From positions 496,001-560,000 of the forward strand of contig NZ_CP054041.1 of NCBI RefSeq assembly GCF_013282665.1: 64,000 nt of DNA, written 5' to 3'. The stretch's first letter is position 1; the number at the start of each line of letters is the position of its first letter. The notes under the pieces were generated by a model. The model saw only the letters and a program-made list of their open reading frames with translations. It searched no databases and was not told the origin of the DNA. Below, in pieces: positions 32,680-40,663 of the stretch. The DNA comes from Listeria monocytogenes (GTDB lineage Bacteria > Bacillota > Bacilli > Lactobacillales > Listeriaceae). The position numbers and the translations under genes were made by a program.

Positions 32680-33558
32680 CTAATTATTCCCGTATATTGT
32701 CTTTCTGTATTTTAATGGCGCGACTCCCATCGCTCGTTTGAAGGCATGATGAAAGGTTTTCACGCTACTAAAACCAGCTAGTTCAGCCACTTCCGTTACA
32801 GGGAACGCTTCATTTAACAACATCCATTTTGCTTTGTTTAGCCGGTAATCATTTAAAAAAGTCACAAACGTCATTCCGGTATTTCGCTTGAAAAACTTCG
32901 TGAAATAGTATGTGCTAAATCCAGTGTAGTTCGCGACTTCTTGTAAGCTGACAGGTTCTTGATAATGCTTTTCGACATAGGAAAAAATTTGATCTAATTT
33001 ATGTAATGTTTCTTGAGATTTTAAGACCGCCTCTTCCGAAATCACACTATCAGGCTGTGTTTTGACTTGAGGGATTTCTCGGTATATTAATCCGATAATC
33101 GCCAGCAAGTCCGCTTTTAAAATATAATGCTTGCCAGGCTTTTCTCCGCTAGACTCCGCATGAATATTCCTAATGAGAGACTGCATTTTCGCCACCGTTT
33201 CTTCTGGCCATTCTCTACTTAAATGCGCCATTTCCATAAGCATAGTGCGTAAGGTTTGCATTTGATCATCCATCTGCATTTCTTCTTGGAATAAACTTAA
33301 ATCAAATTGAATAACGATACGTTCACTACTTGGTGAGGCTAAGAAATAATGTACATCTCCTCCATTTATCACTTGAATCTCGCCTTCTTTTAATTGAATG
33401 GGCATATCATTAACACCAAGATTAAGGCTACCTTTTAGTGCATAAATAATCTCAATTTCTTTATGCCAATGCGGATAAACAAGCACCTCCCCCTCATTTA
33501 TAAACGAACGGAACGGAAAAGCTTTATTTAATTCTGGAATTTCCAAGTATTCACTCAT
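32680..33558 (-). CDS. AraC-family regulator
   Basis: 292 residues. N-terminal cupin sugar-sensing domain (about 15-90, VYPHWHKEIEIIYALKG, GGDVHYF) and C-terminal double HTH (about 190-290): SLQEVANYTGFSTYYFTKFF and VTEVAELAGFSSVKTFHHAF, ending MGVAPLKYRK. Upstream of and co-directional with the five-gene sugar operon, it is its probable activator. SD AAGGAG before ATG 33558. Confidence 0.88.
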   Translation of the reverse strand: MSEYLEIPELNKAFPFRSFINEGEVLVYPHWHKEIEIIYALKGSLNLGVNDMPIQLKEGEIQVINGGDVHYFLASPSSERIVIQFDLSLFQEEMQMDDQMQTLRTMLMEMAHLSREWPEETVAKMQSLIRNIHAESSGEKPGKHYILKADLLAIIGLIYREIPQVKTQPDSVISEEAVLKSQETLHKLDQIFSYVEKHYQEPVSLQEVANYTGFSTYYFTKFFKRNTGMTFVTFLNDYRLNKAKWMLLNEAFPVTEVAELAGFSSVKTFHHAFKRAMGVAPLKYRKTIYGNN

Positions 33559-33595
33559 AGTGGAACTCCTTTTTTTCTTTCATTTTAGCATAAAA

Positions 33596-33623
33596 AAGAA
33601 GACAGCCGTTAGACTATCTTCTT
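33596..33623 (-). terminator. Terminator of the Crp/Fnr gene at 33628
   Basis: Minus strand AAGAAGATAG/CTGTCTTCTT, a 10-bp stem with one G-U pair and 8-nt loop, followed by T-run. Confidence 0.7.
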
Positions 33624-33627
33624 ACAT

Positions 33628-34323
33628 TTATAAAATTAATGATTCATACGGAATTTCATTGAAAAGTTTTTCTACATTAATTATTACAGGGATTTTAGTA
33701 TTTAGTAAATAGCCTTCTTTTTTAAGTTCACTAAGCGTTAAACTAAGATACTCTCTTGTGATACCCATGAATTTAGATAAAAATGTAGTAGATAATTCTT
33801 GTGGAATTTGAATGTTATCTCCATTAGAAATACCATATTCATATCCTATTGCAGCAATCACATGTTTTACGCGATCTTTTACTTTAAGGGTATTAAGTAA
33901 ACAGCGACGTTGAAGTATCATGATTTCTTTTTTCGATTGATAAAGCATAAATTCTTCGATACTAATATGTTTCTCGACCATAAAAATGAAGAAATCTCTG
34001 TCTACTGCTGTAATGACGCTAGAACTTGGTGACAATAATTTAGCGCCAATATTACGTTTTAAATCAGGAGACATGAAAGATGAAAAATTACACACATCTC
34101 CATGTTTTAGTAATTGATCGTATCCAATATAGTCATCAATTTGTGTTCCTTTCATAACAATACCTTTTTCAACAAAATAGATGCCTGTTACGAAATCAAC
34201 ATCAAACAGTTCATTTTTAGAAAGTTTAATACTCATACTATGTTTAGCAAAATCTCCAGACTTCTTACAAAAATGAAGCGGATTGGTCAAAATTTCATGT
34301 TGTCTTTTTTCTAATGTGTTCAT
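33628..34323 (-). CDS. Crp/Fnr-family transcription regulator
   Basis: 231 residues, beta-roll effector domain (about 35-120, FVTGIYFVEKGIVMKG) and winged helix (about 165-215, STTFLSKFMGITREYLSLTL). Family sibling of PrfA and of the gene immediately upstream at 34576. SD GAGGAGGAATTTGC. Signal and targets unknown; located next to an AraC-controlled sugar operon but ended by its own terminator. Confidence 0.85.
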   Translation of the reverse strand: MNTLEKRQHEILTNPLHFCKKSGDFAKHSMSIKLSKNELFDVDFVTGIYFVEKGIVMKGTQIDDYIGYDQLLKHGDVCNFSSFMSPDLKRNIGAKLLSPSSSVITAVDRDFFIFMVEKHISIEEFMLYQSKKEIMILQRRCLLNTLKVKDRVKHVIAAIGYEYGISNGDNIQIPQELSTTFLSKFMGITREYLSLTLSELKKEGYLLNTKIPVIINVEKLFNEIPYESLIL

Positions 34324-34575
34324 TGCAAATTCCTCCTCTAAAGTATAATAGCATAGAATGAAAACACTCTAGAGAGGAAACAAACCAAATAAAATAACAT
34401 TACAATCACAAAAAAAGATATTTTTCACTATTATGTCACTAAAATAAGCTTTTTTTAGGTAAAAACCGTCTAAATAAGTACTTTTTGTGACATTTTCCCT
34501 TCACTTTTTTTAGATAATATTTTAAATTTTCCACCTTTTACAGCCTGAAAATCAATATATATTAAGTTTTACTAT

Positions 34576-35247
34576 TTAAAGCGTGTCAATTTTTTTAATA
34601 ATCCACGGCTTGTGACTGTCATCAAGAATCCCTTCTTTTCGAAGTTTTAATACAATAATATTCGTGTATTCTCGAGTAGTATTGGCATATTGGGCTAAAA
34701 TAGAATTATTGATTTCATCAGGTAAAATGAATTCCTTATCTTTCGTTACTCTGCCCATATACAGACCAATCTCTTTTAAACATGCTCTAATACGGCGTTC
34801 TTTCTTCATAAAATTACGTTTACTAGCTTTGAAATAAACTTTTCTCGTATAAAGCAAATTAGATAATAGATATTTCGCTTTTTCACCTGATTCATCCAAA
34901 ACGCGCTCCACAAAATCAGGACCGAGTACCCAACAATGGATTTCTGTCAGACTACGGAGCACAGACTCCTCTGGCTCTTCTTTAATAATCGGAACTAAAT
35001 TGATTGCGATTTCGCTACTTATAAAGCTAATAATTCCAGAATCACCGTATTCATTTTGAAGGCAATAAGAGAAGTATCCACTTTCTACTAAGTAAATCTT
35101 GAAGCCTTTCGAATTATTCATCTTGATTTCTTTCCCTCTAGGGATAATTTCTTGATAGCAATAATCATGAAAATAGTAATCTTTTTTTAGTAATTGCAGT
35201 AGTGCTTTCGGCGTTGTTTCTTTAAAAATTTCTTCATCAGAATGCAT
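34576..35247 (-). CDS. Crp/Fnr-family transcription regulator
   Basis: 223 residues, beta-roll (about 30-120; FKIYLVESGYFSYCL) and winged helix (about 165-220; LAQYANTTREYTNIIVLKLR). Tandem with the previous regulator but with a 252-bp gap of AT-rich sequence holding the repeated word GTCAC/GTGAC, so each probably has its own promoter. SD AAAGGATG. Confidence 0.84.
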   Translation of the reverse strand: MHSDEEIFKETTPKALLQLLKKDYYFHDYCYQEIIPRGKEIKMNNSKGFKIYLVESGYFSYCLQNEYGDSGIISFISSEIAINLVPIIKEEPEESVLRSLTEIHCWVLGPDFVERVLDESGEKAKYLLSNLLYTRKVYFKASKRNFMKKERRIRACLKEIGLYMGRVTKDKEFILPDEINNSILAQYANTTREYTNIIVLKLRKEGILDDSHKPWIIKKIDTL

Positions 35248-35280
35248 TTCCCAACATCCTTTCTATTTGATTACAAAAAA

Positions 35281-35305
35281 ACTGCAGAATAAATGCTTCT
35301 GCAAG
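35281..35305 (-). terminator. Terminator of the MBL-fold gene
   Basis: Minus strand CTTGCAGAA/TTCTGCAG around a 7-nt loop, followed by seven T, just after the hydrolase stop codon. Confidence 0.8.
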
Positions 35306-35312
35306 TTCTTTT

Positions 35313-35930
35313 TTAGTTAAAGTATGGGTTTGTCTTTTTCTCTTGACCAATTGTAGTTGCATCGCCATGGCCTGAATAAGCTGGCAAATCATCCGGCAGC
35401 ACGAACAGTTGTGTTTTAATGCTATTTATTAACATATCAAAATCTCCTGTATATAAATCTGTACGACCGATACTCCCTTTAAACAAAGCATCGCCAACTA
35501 CAACAAATTCGTCGAATATAAAACTAACGCTTCCGATAGAATGCCCTGGTGTCGGTACTACTTGAAAATGAAAACCTTCTATATTATATTCACCTAGCGT
35601 AAATTCATTTTCCGCAGGTTGCGCTATGATTGCTTTACCAGCAATATGCGCAGATAAGTTTAGTTCTGGATTAGAGAGCCATTCTTGCTCTAGTGGGCTT
35701 ACATATACTGGAATATTATAGGTTGTTCGAATCTCTTCTAAAGCACCAATGTGATCATAATGACAATGAGTTAACAAAACTGCCACTGGTTTTACTTCAA
35801 GTTTCGCAATTTCTGCTTCGATTTTACTTGCTTCATCACCTGGATCAACAATTAATGCTAAATTATCTTGATAAATGATATAACAATTTTCTTGGATTAT
35901 TCCTGTCATAATACGTTTGATTTTTGTCAT
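35313..35930 (-). CDS. MBL-fold hydrolase, glyoxalase II-like (YqgX type)
   Basis: 205 residues. Zinc motif THCHYDHIG (about 60-68), third His in PTPGHSIGS (about 131-139), bridging Asp in VVVGDALFKGSIGRTD (about 152-167), last His in AYSGHGDAT (about 187-195). YqgX-like proteins hydrolyse thioesters such as S-lactoyl-bacillithiol/glutathione. ATG at 35930 chosen over one ten codons earlier because AAAGGCGG is 8 nt upstream. Divergent from a glyoxalase I-like gene. Confidence 0.87.
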   Translation of the reverse strand: MTKIKRIMTGIIQENCYIIYQDNLALIVDPGDEASKIEAEIAKLEVKPVAVLLTHCHYDHIGALEEIRTTYNIPVYVSPLEQEWLSNPELNLSAHIAGKAIIAQPAENEFTLGEYNIEGFHFQVVPTPGHSIGSVSFIFDEFVVVGDALFKGSIGRTDLYTGDFDMLINSIKTQLFVLPDDLPAYSGHGDATTIGQEKKTNPYFN

Positions 35931-36060
35931 TTCACTTCCGCCTTTCTTCACATTCATCATTATACCGAAAAAATCGCCTTACTTCCATCAATATTCCTTG
36001 TTTGTATTCACTTGCGAGATATACTACAATAAAGAAAGAAGTTTAAAAGGAGGAATAAAA

Positions 36061-36450
36061 ATGACTGCAAAAATGTTACATACATGTATCCGCGTAAAAA
36101 ACCTAACTGCCTCTATTAGTTTTTATGAAAAAGCGTTAGGACTGAAAGAAGTTCGTCGCAAGGACTTCCCAGATTTCGAATTTACATTAGTTTATATGGC
36201 GTTTGAAGAAGGCGGTTTTGAACTAGAATTAACATACAACTATGACCAAAAAGAAGCCTATGATTTAGGTAACGGTTATGGTCATTTAGCAGTTGGTGTT
36301 CCAGACGTACGCGCTTTATTAAAAGAACACCAAGCAGCAGGTTACACTGTGACAGATTTAAAAGGACTTCCTGGTGAAGATCCATTCTATTATTTCCTAA
36401 CAGATCCAGATGGTTATAAAACAGAAATCATTCAAGATGGCGCTTTATAA
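36061..36450 (+). CDS. Glyoxalase I-like VOC protein
   Basis: 129 residues, two beta-alpha-beta-beta-beta modules. Metal ligands expected at His (MLHTCIRV, residue 7), Glu (FELEL, about 60), His (GYGHLAVGV, about 77) and Glu (YKTEIIQ, about 123), the lactoylglutathione lyase set. With the divergent glyoxalase II-like gene it suggests methylglyoxal detoxification with bacillithiol or glutathione. AGGAGG 8 nt upstream fixes the start. Confidence 0.88.
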   Translation: MTAKMLHTCIRVKNLTASISFYEKALGLKEVRRKDFPDFEFTLVYMAFEEGGFELELTYNYDQKEAYDLGNGYGHLAVGVPDVRALLKEHQAAGYTVTDLKGLPGEDPFYYFLTDPDGYKTEIIQDGAL

Positions 36451-36475
36451 TTAGGCAAAGAACTGGAGAATCTTC

Positions 36476-36634
36476 ATGGGAAAATATTTTATTATCATTT
36501 TAATCGCACTAGCAATTAACGGCATTAGTATTTTGTTCCATAATGATATAGCAAGTCTGATTGCTGTCCTCATTACCGCTGTACTACTTATTTATTTAAT
36601 GGTAGATCTAACAAAAATGTATCGTCGTAAATGA
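36476..36634 (+). CDS. Small membrane protein, 52 residues
   Basis: Unrecognised. MGKYFIIILIALAINGISIL forms one helix and a second covers about 25-44, followed by a basic end (KMYRRK). GGAG 7 nt before the ATG; 25 nt after the VOC gene, so probably co-transcribed; terminator directly after the stop. Confidence 0.65.
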   Translation: MGKYFIIILIALAINGISILFHNDIASLIAVLITAVLLIYLMVDLTKMYRRK

Positions 36635-36675
36635 AAAAGAACCAGCAAAATCTAATAGATTCTGCTGGCTCTTTT
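36635..36675. terminator. Bidirectional terminator
   Basis: AAAAGAACCAGCA/TGCTGGCTCTTTT plus inner AATCT/AGATT pairing, with a T-run on the plus strand and A-run on the other side; between convergent genes. Confidence 0.85.
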
Positions 36676-36679
36676 TTTA

Positions 36680-37609
36680 TTATTGAATGACTAAGTTACT
36701 TGCAACTTGTTTAGATTCTTTCATAAGATTTTCGATAATATCACTTGTGGAACGAATTTCAGTTAACATTCCGCAAATTTGTCCAGCCATGACGGAACCA
36801 TTTTCAACGTCACCTTCATGAACTGCTTTTCTAAGGGAGCCAAGTGTTAATTCTTCTAATTTATCTCTAGAAGCATTTTCGTTTTCTAGTTCTACATATT
36901 TTTGAATCATTGGGTTTTTAATACTTCTAACTGGCGCACCATTTCGGCGGCCTGTTACGGTCGTGCTCGTATCCGTTGCGTCAAGTACCGCTTGTTTAAA
37001 GCTAGCAGGAACCGGGCATTCCTCAGCAACAAGGAAAAGTGTACCAATTTGGACACCACTTGCTCCTAACGCATAAACAGCTGCCATTCCGTGACCATCA
37101 GCAATTCCGCCTGCTGCAATGACTGGGATATTTACTGCTAAAGCGACTTGACGAACTAGTGCCATCGTTGTTGTTTCACCAACATGTCCCCCTGCTTCTG
37201 TGCCTTCTGCAACAACTGCATCTACACCGATTTCTTGCATTTTTTGTGCAATTTTTACAGACGGGATAACGGCGATAACTTTTATTCCAGCTGCTTTAAA
37301 TTTTTCCATAAATGGTTTAGGCGTTCCTGCCCCAGTTGTAACAACGCGCACATCTTCTTCAATAATGACATCGACAAGTTCTGGACAATTTGGCATCATC
37401 AGCATGATATTTACAGCGAACGGTTTCGTTGTTTTTTCTTTACAAAGACGAATTTGTTCTCGTAACGTGTCTGCTGACATCCCACCAGAAGCGATAATTC
37501 CTAGCCCCCCTGCATTTGATACGGCGGAAGCTAATTCATATGTGGCAATTTGTGCCATTGCCCCTTGTAAAATTGGATATTTGATTTGTAGCATTTCAGT
37601 TAAACTCAT
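36680..37609 (-). CDS. FabK/nitronate monooxygenase-family flavoprotein
   Basis: 309-residue FMN TIM-barrel. Motifs shared with pneumococcal enoyl-ACP reductase FabK as I recall it: YPILQGAMAQIA (about 10-21), VVTTGAGTP (about 89-97), EGTEAGGHVGE with the catalytic-type His (about 135-145), PVIAAGGIADG (about 161-171) and NGSVMAGQICGML near 275. Usual automatic name would be nitronate monooxygenase; FabK-like enoyl-CoA/ACP reduction fits equally and suits the CoA-transferase context. Last gene of the sigma-54 operon; 21 nt after the MFS gene. Confidence 0.82.
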   Translation of the reverse strand: MSLTEMLQIKYPILQGAMAQIATYELASAVSNAGGLGIIASGGMSADTLREQIRLCKEKTTKPFAVNIMLMMPNCPELVDVIIEEDVRVVTTGAGTPKPFMEKFKAAGIKVIAVIPSVKIAQKMQEIGVDAVVAEGTEAGGHVGETTTMALVRQVALAVNIPVIAAGGIADGHGMAAVYALGASGVQIGTLFLVAEECPVPASFKQAVLDATDTSTTVTGRRNGAPVRSIKNPMIQKYVELENENASRDKLEELTLGSLRKAVHEGDVENGSVMAGQICGMLTEIRSTSDIIENLMKESKQVASNLVIQ

Positions 37610-37630
37610 TTTCTTTTCTCCTCTCTATTT

Positions 37631-38854
37631 TTACGCTAATTCTTTAGTTGGTTGTTTTTTCTCACGTAATTTATAAACAATATTAATGCAAAGTCCTACA
37701 GCAGCAAGTGCGATAGCTATATAGAAAGCTTGTGTGAAGTCGCCACCGTTTTGGCCGGCGATTTGAGCTGCCATTTTTGGTGCAAAGAAGGCTGCTGTGG
37801 AATAACCAATAAAGACGATTCCGTAGTTGACGCCTTGATTTTTCGGACCGTAATTTTCCATAACGATGGATGGGAAAACGCCCATTGTTCCGCCAAAGCA
37901 AAGTCCAAGTCCAATAATTCCAATAACAAACCCAACAACAGATTGAAGCGTTGCAAGTGCTAGTAAAGATAAAGCAATCACTGTATAAATAATCATTAAT
38001 GTATTTGATCTACCTAGACGGTCAGATACAGCACCCCAAACTACTCGACCTAAACAGTTGCTTAATGAATAAATACTCACGTAAGCAGCAGCCGATGCAG
38101 CCGTTAAGCCAAACATATTTTGACCAATTAAGGATGCATTAGAAGCAATCATCAGACCTGAGAATGCGCCAATACCTAGCATTAAAAGAATCAAATAAAA
38201 AGTAACTGTTCGAACCATTCCAGTCCAAGGTACGTTTACCATACCAGCTGCATTTCCAGCAGGTGGAGTCCAGCCTTTTGGTGCATAGCCAGCTGGTGCG
38301 ACGCGAATAAGGAAACTGCATCCAATGACAACTGCGATATAAACAGCTCCCATAATTTTAAATGCTGTCATTACGTTATATGTTTCAATTAAGTGGTTCG
38401 CAATCGGTGCAGCAATAATTGTCGCTCCACCCATTCCTGCAGTAATAAGCCCAGAAGCAAGACCACGTTTATCTGGGAAAAGACGAATCGTGTTACTAAG
38501 ACATCCTGAATACGCAAAACCTTGTCCAAGCCCAGCAAGGACGCCATAAGACAAGTAAAGCATCGTAGTGGAAGTAGCAAAACCTGTCAGTGCAAAACCA
38601 AGCCCAAACAGGATTCCCCCAATTAAAATGGCCCATTTTGCTTTCCCTTTATCCGTTAAAATCCCACCTAAGATAGTTGGAATCGGCCCAATAGCCGCAT
38701 TAATTGTAAATGCCATCATAACTTGTGGAATTGTCCAACCATGAGCAGCACTAAGCGGTCCAGCAAAAACACTAAATGCATATACCGCACCGGTACAAAG
38801 CAGAACACCCACAGAGCCAATCAAGACTCCCCAACGGTTTATTTCTTTTGTCAT
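37631..38854 (-). CDS. MFS transporter, OFA (oxalate/formate antiporter-like) family
   Basis: 407 residues, twelve transmembrane helices. N-terminal RWGVLIGSVGVLLCTGAVYAF and SVFAGPLSAAHGW (about 7-40) and GGILTDKGK after helix 2 are characteristic of the OFA family of carboxylate transporters. Its ATG overlaps the CoA-transferase stop (ATGA), so synthesis is coupled; a short carboxylate is the expected cargo. Proton- or exchange-driven transport cannot be told apart here. Confidence 0.87.
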   Translation of the reverse strand: MTKEINRWGVLIGSVGVLLCTGAVYAFSVFAGPLSAAHGWTIPQVMMAFTINAAIGPIPTILGGILTDKGKAKWAILIGGILFGLGFALTGFATSTTMLYLSYGVLAGLGQGFAYSGCLSNTIRLFPDKRGLASGLITAGMGGATIIAAPIANHLIETYNVMTAFKIMGAVYIAVVIGCSFLIRVAPAGYAPKGWTPPAGNAAGMVNVPWTGMVRTVTFYLILLMLGIGAFSGLMIASNASLIGQNMFGLTAASAAAYVSIYSLSNCLGRVVWGAVSDRLGRSNTLMIIYTVIALSLLALATLQSVVGFVIGIIGLGLCFGGTMGVFPSIVMENYGPKNQGVNYGIVFIGYSTAAFFAPKMAAQIAGQNGGDFTQAFYIAIALAAVGLCINIVYKLREKKQPTKELA

Positions 38855-40443
38855 ATAGATACTCCCTCTCTTGTTTGTTTTTCAATAATAGCTTTTAAGC
38901 CACCCCATTGTTCGCTAAACATACCGCTATCCATTACTTTTAAATCACTCGCAATAACGGGTTCGAATTCCATTTGTCCAAGAATATCCTTTTCTAAATC
39001 CACTCCTGGCGCGATTTCTGTTAGAACCATTTTGCCATTTTCTAAACGGAATACAGCTCGCTCTGTCACATAGAGGATGATTTGGTCGGTCGTTGAAGCG
39101 TATTCGCCACTAAATGTGATTTGTTGAACTTGTTTGATAAACTTTTTAGCTTTTCCTTCTTGTAAAATCTCTAGTTTGCCGTCAGCCACACGAGTCTTTA
39201 ATCCACCTGCTGTAAAAGTTCCGGCAAAAATTAATTTTTTCGCTGATTGAGAGATATTAATAAATCCACCACACCCAGCAACTCTTGAGCCAAACTTGCT
39301 GACATTCACATTACCGGATTCGTCGGTTTGCGCCAAACCAAGTACGGATAAATCGAGTCCACCACCATCGTAAAAATCGAACTGTGAATGATGATCGACA
39401 ATAGCTTCACTGTTATACGCATGACCGAAATCTGCTAACCCTGCTGGTACACCACCAACAGACCCTGCTTCCGTTGTTAGTATTAATTGGTCACTCACGC
39501 CTTCTTCCGCTGCAACAGTAGAGACGTTCACCGGAATCCCTACACCTAAATTTAGAATGGTTTGTGGTTCTAGTTCTGCTGCAGAACGACGCGCAATCAC
39601 TTTACGGTCATCTAGCGCAAGTGGCTCAATATCACCAAGAGGAACTTGAATGTGTCCAGAGAAAGCTGGATTGTACTGCGTATTTTCGGTTTGGAAATGA
39701 TTTTCTGGTTCTGATATAACAATATGATCAACTAAAATTCCTGGAACTCTTACATCTTTCGGATTAAGCGATCCTTTTTTAGCAACAGATTCTACTTGAG
39801 CGATAACAATTCCGCCTGAATTTCGAACTGCCTGTGCAATTGGCAAGACTTCCATATGTAAGCCTTCTTTTTCTAAAGTTAAGTTTCCAAATTCATCTGC
39901 CACAGTTCCGCGAATGAGCGCAACTTGAATTGGGAAACTTGGATAAAATAGCCATTCTTCGTCGTGAATCGTCAACAGCTCTACTAAGTTATCTTTAGAA
40001 CTCGCGGACATTTTTGCCCCTTCAATACGCGGATCTACAAATGTTCCCATACCAATTTTTGTAATAACGCCTGGTCGTTTAGCTGCAATTTCCCGGTAAA
40101 GTTGTGTAATTACACCTTGTGGCAAATTATATGCTTCACATTTGTCTTCTTCAATTAATTTCGCCATTTTGGGAGAAGCAATCGCAATTCCACCAATCCA
40201 GCGTTTAATTAATCCTTCATGCCCCCAGTGACTCATCCCTTTTTCCCTGCGATCACCAAGCGCACTAGCATGCATAACTGTTAGATTACGCGGAGCCCCT
40301 TCTTCTAAAAAACGCTTTTCAACCGCAATAGCCATTTCTTCGTTGACACAAGCTAAACCGAAACCACTAAAAGCTACAGTATCGCCATCTTTTATTAATT
40401 TTGCTGCTTCACTTGCTTTTATTACTTTTGACAAATTCCTCAC
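38851..40443 (-). CDS. Acyl/acetate CoA-transferase (YdiF-like)
   Basis: 530 residues, class I CoA-transferase with fused alpha and beta halves. Beta-half motif LTTEAGSVGGVP puts the catalytic glutamate at about E325, close to the position in E. coli YdiF. N-terminal half has AFSGFGLACVNEEMA. Activates short-chain acids by exchange with acetyl- or other acyl-CoA. First gene of the operon, with a sigma-54 promoter 55-70 nt upstream. SD AAGGAGTGAGG before ATG 40443. Confidence 0.9.
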   Translation of the reverse strand: MRNLSKVIKASEAAKLIKDGDTVAFSGFGLACVNEEMAIAVEKRFLEEGAPRNLTVMHASALGDRREKGMSHWGHEGLIKRWIGGIAIASPKMAKLIEEDKCEAYNLPQGVITQLYREIAAKRPGVITKIGMGTFVDPRIEGAKMSASSKDNLVELLTIHDEEWLFYPSFPIQVALIRGTVADEFGNLTLEKEGLHMEVLPIAQAVRNSGGIVIAQVESVAKKGSLNPKDVRVPGILVDHIVISEPENHFQTENTQYNPAFSGHIQVPLGDIEPLALDDRKVIARRSAAELEPQTILNLGVGIPVNVSTVAAEEGVSDQLILTTEAGSVGGVPAGLADFGHAYNSEAIVDHHSQFDFYDGGGLDLSVLGLAQTDESGNVNVSKFGSRVAGCGGFINISQSAKKLIFAGTFTAGGLKTRVADGKLEILQEGKAKKFIKQVQQITFSGEYASTTDQIILYVTERAVFRLENGKMVLTEIAPGVDLEKDILGQMEFEPVIASDLKVMDSGMFSEQWGGLKAIIEKQTREGVSI

Positions 40444-40497
40444 TCCTTATTGTTCAATTATTCACATATATTTGTAATGATACGCAATTACTTATAA

Positions 40498-40513
40498 AGC
40501 AACTTTCATGCCA
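40498..40513 (-). promoter_or_regulatory. Sigma-54 promoter of the CoA-transferase operon
   Basis: Minus strand TTGGCATGAAAGTTGCT: GG at -24 (40512-40511) and GC at -12 (40500-40499) separated by exactly 10 nt, close to TTGGCACGNNNNTTGCW. Confidence 0.85.
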
Positions 40514-40562
40514 ACATTTAAAATGGCTTTATATCAATCTTTATGAATTCAAACATTATTAA

Positions 40563-40582
40563 TCGTCGCAAAACAGCGACAT
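40563..40582. promoter_or_regulatory. Upstream activator site 1
   Basis: GTCGC-N6-GCGAC (40565-40580), about 85 bp upstream of the predicted sigma-54 start point, the distance range for enhancer-binding proteins. Similar to the repeat at 40609-40624. Confidence 0.6.
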
Positions 40583-40607
40583 AAAAATTAGCGCTTTTGC
40601 AAATAAC

Positions 40608-40625
40608 AGTCGCGAAAACGCAACA
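40608..40625. promoter_or_regulatory. Upstream activator site 2
   Basis: GTCGCGAAAACGCAAC, 16 nt, nearly the same as site 1 (GTCGCAAAACAGCGAC) and centred about 44 bp (four turns) further upstream. Confidence 0.55.
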
Positions 40626-40627
40626 AA

Positions 40628-40658
40628 AAAACCTAATCGCGTTTTCCGATTAGGTTTT
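40628..40658 (-). terminator. Terminator of the sigma-54 activator gene
   Basis: AAAACCTAATCG/CGATTAGGTTTT, 12-bp stem with 7-nt loop and T-run on the minus strand. Confidence 0.85.
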
Positions 40659-40663
40659 CTAAA

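Noticed and set aside
35917..36060. N-terminal extension of 48 codons on the glyoxalase I-like gene
   Set aside because: The strong AGGAGG and the first conserved metal His follow the ATG at 36061; the extension overlaps the divergent gene.
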